NCBI GenBank assembly: GCA_023419055.1
Contig: JAEZYO010000264.1
Location: 1-6,897, forward strand
Length of the DNA stretch: 6,897 bases
Direction: 5' to 3'
Source: Pseudomonadota bacterium
GTDB taxonomy: Bacteria > Myxococcota > Polyangia > Polyangiales > Polyangiaceae
Part shown: piece after piece, positions 1-4,398 of the stretch
Layout of the letters: every line of letters starts with the position of its first letter
Numbering within the stretch: the stretch's first letter is position 1
Notes under the pieces: generated by a model
Seen by the model: the letters and a program-made list of their open reading frames with translations, nothing else
Told to the model about the DNA's origin: nothing
Database searches by the model: none
Made by a program: the position numbers and the translations under genes

Positions 1-24
1 CCCCAACACAGAGAGACCCCCAGG

Positions 25-1668
25 ATGTCAAGCTCCCGACCTCGTTCGGGCAAGCCCACGCCGCGCCCTCGGCTCCGCGCGCTCGTGTGGCTCGTTCCCG
101 CCCTGCTCGCCCTTTTCATTTCGAAGCCCGCCGCTGCGTACCCGTGGATGATCAAGCACGGCTACTCGGCTTGTTCGACCTGCCACGCCGACCCCTCGGG
201 CGGCGAGCTCTTGACCGTCTACGGTCGCGTGATCAGTGACGCCTTCCTCAGCATGAAGTGGAAGGACGAAGAGAGCTCCTCGCGAGCCTCACGTCCTCGC
301 GTCGCCGGCGCACCTCGCTTGCGGCTCGCTCAACCCGTGGCGGCCTACACCAAGATCGCGCCGCCGCTCCCCTCGCTTCCCCTGCTCGTCCCCTTCGCGC
401 AAGCCGCGCCGCCGGAGCAGGACGCCGCGCCAGCGCCCAGCGATGTCGAGCCGCCTTCCGACGCTCCGCCCGTCGAGGGCACGCCTCCCGCGGATGCGCT
501 ACCTGCAGACGACGCCGCGCCGGCCGACGACACCGCCGCGCCGAGCGAACCACCGGTTCCCCCCGCGGCTCCGGAACCACCACCGCCTGCGGAGACGCCC
601 GCTCCGGAGCCCGCGCCGTCGCCGGAAGTCCTCGAACCCGCGCCCGAGCTCCCTCCCGAAGAGTCCGAGTCGAGCGATACCGGGCTGCCTTTCTACGAGC
701 CGTTCTTCGGTCTGTTCCCGCTCCCCGAGCGCTTGCTGCTCGGCGGCAGCATCCGGCTCGCCAGCACCTACAAGCCGGAAGCAGACGACGATCAGTTCAA
801 GTTCTTTCCGATGCAGCTCGACCTCTACGGCGAGCTCGCGATCGCCGGCGGCTTCGGCCTCGGCGGGAGCTTGGGCGCCTCCAAGGTTCCGGCGGGCTCA
901 CCGCACGCTCGCGCGGCGCAGATCACGAGCGATCAGGGCGACGGCTATAACCTCATCTCGCGCACGCACTACCTGCGCTTCGACTTCGACGAGGGCAGCT
1001 CCACTATACGGGCGGGGCGCCTGAACGTGCCGTTCGGCCTGCGAATGTCCGAGCACGTGATGTGGATTCGCGAGCAGACGCAGACCGATCGCGAATCGGA
1101 TCAACAGTCGGGCGCTGCCCTCGCGATGAGCTTCGACAAGGTTCGCTTCGAGGTCATGGGCATCGCGGGCAACTACCAGATCGCGCCGGACGACTACCGG
1201 GAGCGTGGCTACAGCGGCTACGTCGAGCTCGCCGCGTGGAACAAGGCTGCTTTCGGCGTCAGCAGCTTGCTCACCGTCGCCGGGGACGATCGCCTGAACC
1301 CGGTGCACGAGGACACGACTCGGCAGGCGCACGGCGTCTTCGGGCGGGTGACGCTCGACGAGCTGGCCGTACTGATGTTCGAAGCCGACGTACTTTTGCG
1401 TTCTCGGCGCGATGCCGGCTACGTCGGGTTCGCGCAACTGGACGTGGAGCCGATCCGCGGCCTGCACTTCATCGCCACGGGTGAAGTACTCGACTCCGGC
1501 TATCCAGACGACGCCGACGCGAAGGCGCCCGGAGCGGGCGAGCCGAAATTCGGCGGCTGGATTAGCGCGCAGTGGTTCTTCGCTTCACACTTCGACCTGC
1601 GCGTGGATGGCATCGTCCGAAAGGAAGAACCCTTTCAGCTGCTGGGCCAGCTCCACGTCTACCTTTGA
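25..1668 (+). CDS. Exported monohaem cytochrome c-like protein fused to an outer-membrane beta-barrel domain
   Basis: This 547-residue protein begins with a signal peptide: basic residues 1-18, hydrophobic core about 19-33, likely cleavage after the AAA at 36-38. Directly after it comes a single haem-attachment motif, CSTCH (C50, C53, H54), inside the stretch WMIKHGYSACSTCHADPSGG. Residues about 115-215 are a proline/alanine/glutamate-rich linker with no globular character. Residues about 220-547 alternate polar and hydrophobic residues with many aromatic and glycine positions, as in a porin-like barrel. GRLNVPFGLR at 331-340 resembles porin strands, and the chain ends in the strand-like LHVYL. 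I infer an outer-membrane protein with a periplasmic haem domain. No distal axial ligand can be assigned, so haem binding is probable but unproven. The ATG at 25 lies within AGGATG with only a weak ribosome binding site, but it gives a good signal peptide. The next gene starts 6 bases after the stop, suggesting an operon. Substrate and partner are unknown. Confidence 0.85.
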   Translation: MSSSRPRSGKPTPRPRLRALVWLVPALLALFISKPAAAYPWMIKHGYSACSTCHADPSGGELLTVYGRVISDAFLSMKWKDEESSSRASRPRVAGAPRLRLAQPVAAYTKIAPPLPSLPLLVPFAQAAPPEQDAAPAPSDVEPPSDAPPVEGTPPADALPADDAAPADDTAAPSEPPVPPAAPEPPPPAETPAPEPAPSPEVLEPAPELPPEESESSDTGLPFYEPFFGLFPLPERLLLGGSIRLASTYKPEADDDQFKFFPMQLDLYGELAIAGGFGLGGSLGASKVPAGSPHARAAQITSDQGDGYNLISRTHYLRFDFDEGSSTIRAGRLNVPFGLRMSEHVMWIREQTQTDRESDQQSGAALAMSFDKVRFEVMGIAGNYQIAPDDYRERGYSGYVELAAWNKAAFGVSSLLTVAGDDRLNPVHEDTTRQAHGVFGRVTLDELAVLMFEADVLLRSRRDAGYVGFAQLDVEPIRGLHFIATGEVLDSGYPDDADAKAPGAGEPKFGGWISAQWFFASHFDLRVDGIVRKEEPFQLLGQLHVYL

Positions 1669-1674
1669 GTCGTC

Positions 1675-2193
1675 ATGTCGAACAGAACCTCCCCTCGCTT
1701 TCACAAGATGTTCGGTGCGGTCGTCGCTCTGGGTCTCTCGGCGGCGGCCGCACCGAGCGCTGCCTCCTCCACGTACCCCGAGGCCATCAGCGAGCACCTC
1801 GACTCGCCGTGCATTCCTCAGTGCACCATCTGCCATCGCGACAACGTCGGTGGGCTGAAGACCGTCGACAAGAAGTTCGGTCTCGCGATGATGGACCTCG
1901 GGCTTCGGTTCGCAGCGCCGCAACGGATACCCGGCTTTCTCGACCAGCTCGAATCCGCGGGCACCGACAGCGACGGTGACAGGACCGGCGACGTCGAGGA
2001 GCTGCGCGAAGGCCTGGATCCTAACGGCGACGGGGATCTGTGCGGCGTCGGGGTCGAGTACGGCTGCTTCAACCGCGTCGCCGCGGCACCGCCGAGCAAG
2101 GACGGGGCGCTCGTCGGAGGAGCGTTGCTCTCTCTGTCCCTCGCCTGGATGGTGCGTCGCCGCCGCCCTCGCCGGTGGCGCGCTCGCGAGTGA
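1675..2193 (+). CDS. Small exported CxxCH protein with calcium-loop motif and C-terminal membrane anchor
   Basis: The product has 172 residues. A signal peptide spans about 1-31 (hydrophobic core MFGAVVALGLSAAAA). The motif CIPQCTICH follows (C46, C50, C53, H54), giving one CxxCH haem site plus an extra upstream cysteine. Residues 98-109 carry an acidic loop of the D-x-D-x-D-x-x-x-D-x-x-E type, followed by GLDPNGDGD. This is typical of EF-hand, dockerin or thrombospondin type 3 calcium repeats. C123 and C131 could form a disulphide. Residues about 144-160 are hydrophobic and are followed by the arginine-rich tail RRRRPRRWRARE, the layout of C-terminal sorting signals such as MYXO-CTERM or GlyGly-CTERM. 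The usual cysteine or GlyGly signature is not clearly present. The gene starts 6 bases after the upstream barrel-cytochrome gene and is probably co-transcribed with it. A shared envelope location and a joint redox role are inferences; no specific function is recognised. Confidence 0.8.
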   Translation: MSNRTSPRFHKMFGAVVALGLSAAAAPSAASSTYPEAISEHLDSPCIPQCTICHRDNVGGLKTVDKKFGLAMMDLGLRFAAPQRIPGFLDQLESAGTDSDGDRTGDVEELREGLDPNGDGDLCGVGVEYGCFNRVAAAPPSKDGALVGGALLSLSLAWMVRRRRPRRWRARE

Positions 2194-2200
2194 TCAGAAG

Positions 2201-2216
2201 GCGTCAGCGCTGGCGC
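2201..2216 (+). terminator. Possible hairpin terminator after the cytochrome pair
   Basis: The sequence GCGTCAGCGCTGGCGC can fold into a 6-bp stem (GCGTCA with TGGCGC, one T-G wobble) around a GCGC loop, 7 bases after the stop codon at 2193. No T-run follows, so intrinsic termination is uncertain. The position is the main argument. Confidence 0.25.
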
Positions 2217-2468
2217 GGAATGAGCGAACACCGAATCATCGGCCGTTCCGGTGCGCGCCGCGTGCGATTGTCGCAGCAGCTCCGAAGCCCCATTTCGACG
2301 GCGCGCGGCGGAAGAGAACGTTTCTGACGTCGATCACGCGCGTGTCGTGGAGTCGATTCGCGCGGCACATTTTCGCCACGCGCTCCGCGCGAGAGCCGGC
2401 GGAGTTCTCGCGGCGAGACGGAGGGCTTTCTCGTCGTCGAGGTCGATGATCGCTTGTCGGTGCGACCC
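2217..2468. other. Gene-less stretch between the cytochrome pair and the first small paralogue
   Basis: No convincing coding region is visible on either strand. The open frames here are short, arginine-rich and without recognisable domains or good starts. One notable structure is a perfect 8-bp inverted repeat, TCGCGCGG at 2358-2365 and CCGCGCGA at 2385-2392, separated by 19 bases. It could be a stem-loop or a protein site, but in such GC-rich DNA it may be chance. Confidence 0.5.
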
Positions 2469-2497
2469 TTGAAGTTATGACTTCGTAACTGTATAAG
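2469..2497 (+). promoter_or_regulatory. Sigma-70-type promoter for the first small paralogue
   Basis: A -35 element TTGAAG (2469-2474) and a -10 element TATAAG (2492-2497) are separated by exactly 17 bases. They match the consensus TTGACA and TATAAT at 4 and 5 of 6 positions. A start near 2504 would leave a leader of about 54 bases before the ATG at 2558. It would also exclude the in-frame GTG at 2498 as the translation start, since that codon sits between the -10 and the start point. Confidence 0.6.
2474..2489. promoter_or_regulatory. Candidate operator: imperfect palindrome in the promoter spacer
   Basis: GTTATGACTTCGTAAC reads GTTA-n-GA-nn-TC-n-TAAC, so 12 of its 16 positions are symmetric. 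It fills most of the spacer between the -35 and -10 elements at 2469-2497, a usual place for a dimeric repressor or for an activator that compensates a poor spacer. The binding protein is unknown. The nearby small paralogues are possible but untested candidates. Confidence 0.4.
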
Positions 2498-2539
2498 GTG
2501 AACATCAATGCTTGTCCGCGTGGTGGCGGGAGTCACCTT

Positions 2540-2547
2540 GGAAAGGA
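2540..2547 (+). promoter_or_regulatory. Ribosome binding site deciding the start at 2558
   Basis: GGAAAGGA ends 10 bases before the ATG at 2558. It favours that codon over the upstream in-frame GTG at 2498. Confidence 0.6.
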
Positions 2548-2557
2548 CTTTCAGCTC

Positions 2558-2851
2558 ATGACCGTGAAGAAGTCGACTAGGGGCCGAGCCGGCAAGCGAG
2601 GCGCCCAGCGCGCGCTCGAGCCGAACGCCTCGGCGGAAACCGTGACCGTCAGCTTGAAGAGAGCCGACATGGCGGATTCGGCAGAGCCTTTGCCGCTGTC
2701 AAAGCGCCCTCGCAAGGGCAGGGCCGCGTCGGAGCTCGACGAGAGCGCGTTCGCATCGCTCGAAATCCAGCTGAGAAAGACGGTGGCGGAGCTCGGGCTG
2801 GATTCGGCGCGGAAGATCTTCGCCTCGGTAGAAGCCGCGTTCGCGCGCTGA
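2558..2851 (+). CDS. Small basic-tailed protein, paralogue 1 of the three-gene array
   Basis: The product has 97 residues. Residues 1-66 are rich in lysine, arginine, alanine and serine (MTVKKSTRGRAGKRG at the start, KRPRKGR near 49-55) and are probably disordered. This resembles histone H1-like tails and suggests nucleic-acid contact. Residues 68-95 form a predicted helix pair, beginning LEIQLRKTVAELGL and continuing through ARKIFASVEAAF. Of these 28 positions, 22 are identical to the C-terminus of the protein encoded at 3561-3815 and 13 are shared by all three array members. No signal peptide or membrane segment is present, so it is cytoplasmic. The ATG at 2558 has the site GGAAAGGA and lies about 54 bases after a predicted transcription start. 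I do not recognise a named family; a regulatory or nucleoid-associated role is inference. Confidence 0.75.
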   Translation: MTVKKSTRGRAGKRGAQRALEPNASAETVTVSLKRADMADSAEPLPLSKRPRKGRAASELDESAFASLEIQLRKTVAELGLDSARKIFASVEAAFAR

Positions 2852-2878
2852 TCCGCCGACGCGCTGACCCCAGGAGGG

Positions 2879-2896
2879 GGGAAGCGCGCGTTTCCC
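2879..2896 (+). terminator. Possible hairpin terminator of paralogue 1
   Basis: GGGAAGC (2879-2885) can pair with GTTTCCC (2890-2896) across a GCGC loop: 7 pairs including one G-T wobble, beginning 28 bases after the stop at 2851. No T-run follows, so the call rests on stem strength and position only. Confidence 0.3.
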
Positions 2897-3048
2897 ATCA
2901 CGCAGATTGCGAGCACGTTTCCAGAGCCGCGGACCGCGCGGTGATGACGACCGAACGCCTGCTCGAGCTGCCACGCTCTTCATCGGCTGCTCCCGCGCCT
3001 TCGCTGCGCGGCAAGCGCTCTCTACCTCGAGGTCAGTCACGAGAGAGG

Positions 3049-3094
3049 CAATGTTTCTAGACTCGACTCACAAGTTCACGAGTCAGAAACATTG
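3049..3094. repeat. Long near-perfect inverted repeat
   Basis: The left arm CAATGTTTCTAGACTCG (3049-3065) pairs with the right arm CGAGTCAGAAACATTG (3079-3094): 16 base pairs with one extra T in the left arm, around a 13-base loop. A match this long is very unlikely by chance. Neither side is followed by a T-run on the relevant strand, so a simple intrinsic terminator is not well supported. An operator, a recombination or element end, or a non-canonical terminator for paralogue 1 are alternatives. Confidence 0.7.
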
Positions 3095-3131
3095 GAATGA
3101 TTAAAAAGAGACTCCACATCTCCTGCCTTCG

Positions 3132-3140
3132 TGATATAGG
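3132..3140 (+). promoter_or_regulatory. Extended -10 element, possible promoter for the hairpin RNA or paralogue 2
   Basis: TGATATAGG fits the extended -10 form TG-n-TATAAT at TG and at 4 of 6 hexamer positions. No convincing -35 is seen 17 bases upstream. Transcription would start near 3147, just ahead of the hairpin run, leaving a leader of about 410 bases before the gene at 3561. Confidence 0.3.
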
Positions 3141-3143
3141 ACA

Positions 3144-3282
3144 CTGACACTGGTCAGCCTGAACCGGGACGACCCGGTTCGCGACGGGCATCTGCCGGGA
3201 CGACCCGGCGCTTTCAAACGGTGGAGACCCCACCGACGACTGGAAGATGCAACTCGTGAGCCTTGCTGCGGTCGAGCCGCAG
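3144..3282 (+). ncRNA. Candidate structured RNA: five consecutive perfect hairpins
   Basis: Within 139 bases there are five perfect stem-loops. They are CTGAC/GTCAG (3144-3157, loop ACTG), GAACCGGG/CCCGGTTC (3161-3180, loop ACGA), GCCGGG/CCCGGC (3194-3209, loop ACGA), CGGTGG/CCACCG (3219-3235, loop AGACC) and CTGCGG/CCGCAG (3266-3282, loop TCGAG). No open frame in the segment looks coding. It could be a separate small RNA or the 5' leader of paralogue 2. It matches no RNA family I can name, and no T-run terminator follows. The strand is assumed from the flanking genes; the stems fold on either strand. Confidence 0.4.
3161..3209 (+). repeat. Twin hairpins with an identical 14-base core
   Basis: The 14-mer CCGGGACGACCCGG occurs twice, at 3164-3177 and 3195-3208, 31 bases apart. 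Each copy is itself an inverted repeat with an ACGA loop. The stem of the first copy extends to 8 pairs (GAACCGGG with CCCGGTTC) and that of the second to 6 (GCCGGG with CCCGGC). Exact reuse of loop and stem suggests duplicated binding sites for an RNA-binding or DNA-binding protein. Confidence 0.6.
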
Positions 3283-3379
3283 TGGTCGTCGCTTCAGGTG
3301 CTGATTCGGGAATTCTAAGAAGCTCTCCGCCTCCAGCACTCGAGCTCGGCTAAGCGCTCGGCGCACGCGGCTCCCGAAC

Positions 3380-3398
3380 CCCGAACGTCGGGAAGGAG
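3380..3398 (+). promoter_or_regulatory. Strong ribosome binding site abutting a small hairpin
   Basis: GGAAGGAG (3391-3398) is a near-ideal Shine-Dalgarno sequence 5 bases before the ATG at 3404. The hairpin CCCGA-ACG-TCGGG (3380-3392) overlaps its first two bases, so folding could limit ribosome access. This site decides that a small frame may be translated ahead of paralogue 2. Confidence 0.45.
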
Positions 3399-3403
3399 AC
3401 CGA

Positions 3404-3571
3404 ATGACGCACGTGCCGACAATGATCTCGAAGGAGACGACGGCGAAGCGTCCACGCGTCCAGCGCGGGGCGTCGAGCCGTGCTTCGGAGCTTCGACCCG
3501 CGTCGGAGGCCCCTCGGTGTAGGGCCAGCTCTCGAGCCATTCAAAGGAAATGCCTTCGAAATGGCCACTAA
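3404..3571 (+). CDS. Candidate small upstream reading frame overlapping the start of paralogue 2
   Basis: This 55-residue frame has a better ribosome binding site (GGAAGGAG, 5-base spacing) than its downstream neighbour. Its stop codon, TAA at 3569-3571, lies just inside paralogue 2, whose ATG is at 3561. This 11-base overlap is typical of translational coupling. The peptide is basic and low in complexity: it starts MTHVPTMISKETTAKRPRVQ and is arginine-rich to the end. The early part recalls the basic tails of the neighbouring array proteins, so it may be a coupling leader peptide or a frameshifted remnant of another family member. No domain is recognised. Without homologues it could also be a chance frame. 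Confidence 0.35.
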   Translation: MTHVPTMISKETTAKRPRVQRGASSRASELRPASEAPRCRASSRAIQRKCLRNGH

Positions 3572-3815
3572 GAAGACCAACAAGCCGAAGCCGGCCGGCA
3601 AGGTGCAGCGCGCTTCCGAGCCGAAGCCCGCTCGTCCGAAGGCGGCGAAGCGTGAGGCCAGTGAGGAGCCCAAGGCTCGCTCGAAACCTCAGCGCCGCGC
3701 CGGCAAAGAAGGTGAAACCACCCTCGAGCTCCAGCTGCGGAAGACCGTCGCCGAGCTGGGGCTCACCAAAGCGCGCCAGATCTTCGAGTCGGTCGAGCAG
3801 GCTTTCGGAGACTGA
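3561..3815 (+). CDS. Small lysine-rich protein, paralogue 2 of the three-gene array
   Basis: The product has 84 residues. Residues 1-50 are dominated by lysine, alanine, proline and arginine (MATKKTNKPKPAGK, then ARPKAAKREA), a histone H1-like disordered tail likely to bind nucleic acid. Residues 55-82 hold the shared helix module, starting LELQLRKTVAELGL and ending IFESVEQAF. It is 22 of 28 identical to paralogue 1 and about half identical to the third member at 4018-4335. The ATG at 3561 is preferred to an upstream in-frame start at 3480, because AAAGGA (3543-3548) lies 12 bases before it and the lysine-rich start matches paralogue 1. Translation may be coupled to the small frame at 3404-3571. 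The long, hairpin-rich upstream region suggests its own regulation. The function is unknown; cytoplasmic, with no export signal. Confidence 0.75.
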   Translation: MATKKTNKPKPAGKVQRASEPKPARPKAAKREASEEPKARSKPQRRAGKEGETTLELQLRKTVAELGLTKARQIFESVEQAFGD

Positions 3816-3873
3816 GCGTTCAATCGTTCTCATATTTCAGGAGAGTGTTAGTCGTGTGCCTGGAGGTAAAACT

Positions 3874-3903
3874 CTGACTAGTGACACTGGGGGCTTCTAA
3901 AAT
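3874..3903 (+). promoter_or_regulatory. Candidate promoter for paralogue 3
   Basis: CTGACT (3874-3879) and TAAAAT (3898-3903) match the sigma-70 -35 and -10 consensus at 4 and 5 of 6 positions, with an 18-base spacer. The spacer contains the 9-mer TGACACTGG (3882-3890), which also occurs at 3145-3153 ahead of paralogue 2. The 8-mer GACTAGTG at 3876-3883 recurs at 3950-3957. Start would be near 3910, about 108 bases before the ATG at 4018. Confidence 0.4.
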
Positions 3904-3954
3904 CTCTTCGATCCGACTCATGAGAACTGGTGCATCCGCTCGTGTAGTGGACTA

Positions 3955-3976
3955 GTGTGAGGTCCGTCACCCACAC
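3955..3976 (+). promoter_or_regulatory. Leader hairpin upstream of paralogue 3
   Basis: GTGTG-A-GGT pairs with ACC-CACAC: 8 base pairs with one bulged A, around a CCGTC loop. It would lie in the 5' leader, 41 bases before the start codon. It may influence translation or be a protein site; no known riboswitch is recognised. Confidence 0.35.
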
Positions 3977-4005
3977 AATCTAACGAGTAGATGGCGCCAA
4001 TCCCC

Positions 4006-4009
4006 AGGA
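4006..4009 (+). promoter_or_regulatory. Ribosome binding site deciding the start at 4018
   Basis: AGGA, in the context CAGGACGGA, ends 8 bases before the ATG at 4018. The upstream in-frame ATG at 3991 has no comparable site. Confidence 0.45.
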
Positions 4010-4017
4010 CGGATCCC

Positions 4018-4335
4018 ATGGCCTTCGACAAGCCCAAGTTTGGTGCAAAGAGTGAATTCGTGAGATCACTCGATCCCTCGATTCCAGTCGCCGAGGTGGT
4101 CGCCTTGGCCGAGAAGAGCGGCATGAAGCTCACGCCGGGTCTGGTCTACAACATTCGGAGCGCCGCCGGCGTCTCGCTGCGCCGCGACAAAGTCGCGACC
4201 AAGGTCTCGCGCCGCAAGGCTCTTCTCGAGAACGGCATGCCGGAAGCGCAGCTCCGCGCCGCCATCGCCCAGGTCGGTCTCTCTCGCGCCCGAGAGATCC
4301 TGGAAGAGGTCGAAGCCACCTTCGCGGGGCGCTGA
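4018..4335 (+). CDS. Small FVRS/YNIRS-domain protein, paralogue 3 of the array
   Basis: The product has 105 residues from the ATG at 4018; an in-frame ATG at 3991 would add 9. Residues about 9-48 form a compact domain running from KSEFVRSLDP through VAEVVALAEKSGMKLTPG to LVYNIRS, probably helical and perhaps helix-turn-helix-like. I recall similar domains in small hypothetical proteins of myxobacteria but cannot name a database family. A basic stretch follows (SLRRDKVATKVSRRK, 53-67), then residues 75-102 with the array's shared module, here PEAQLRAAIAQVGLSRAREI onward. This is about 14 of 28 identical to paralogue 2. It may be the complete form of the family, with paralogues 1 and 2 having replaced the front domain by basic tails. 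The protein is cytoplasmic. A DNA-binding regulatory role is inferred from shape and charge only. Confidence 0.8.
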   Translation: MAFDKPKFGAKSEFVRSLDPSIPVAEVVALAEKSGMKLTPGLVYNIRSAAGVSLRRDKVATKVSRRKALLENGMPEAQLRAAIAQVGLSRAREILEEVEATFAGR

Positions 4336-4398
4336 TCGTGCGACGGGGTCGGGGTGGTTGAGCCGCCGCGGCGTAGCGCCTAGCCTCGCGCGCCGCCT

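Larger units (their letters stand above)
2852..3403. other. Long structured spacer between paralogues 1 and 2
   Basis: This gap of about 550 bases shows no convincing gene; the open frames have no plausible domains. Its content is mostly structural and is annotated separately: a possible terminator, a 16-bp inverted repeat at 3049-3094, an extended -10 element at 3132-3140, and a hairpin run at 3144-3282. The section 3049-3145 is visibly richer in A and T than the genes on either side, as expected for a control region or inserted DNA. Confidence 0.6.

Noticed and set aside
258..1484. Long open frames overlapping the cytochrome-barrel gene on both strands
   Set aside because: They are arginine-rich translations of GC-rich coding DNA in the wrong frame, without domains, while the main frame has a signal peptide, a haem motif and a barrel.
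2134..2190. C-terminal tail of the second cytochrome-like protein as a true MYXO-CTERM signal
   Set aside because: The hydrophobic segment and arginine tail fit, but no cysteine signature directly precedes the segment, so only a similar layout is claimed.
2204..2536. Frames on the - strand in the spacer before paralogue 1 as a possible gene or pseudogene
   Set aside because: No ribosome binding site or recognisable domain, and the strongest frame runs through the well-formed + strand promoter.
3161..3282. Hairpin run considered as a CRISPR array
   Set aside because: Only two units share sequence, spacing is irregular, there are no unique spacers of even length, and no cas genes are present.
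3315..3833. A 172-residue frame on the - strand antisense to paralogue 2
   Set aside because: It is the complement of a gene with a clear paralogue. Its product is low-complexity and leucine/arginine-rich with no domain.
3826..3927. 8-bp inverted repeat GTTCTCAT / ATGAGAAC around the candidate promoter of paralogue 3
   Set aside because: The arms are 86 bases apart, and an 8-bp match at some spacing within this region is reasonably likely by chance.
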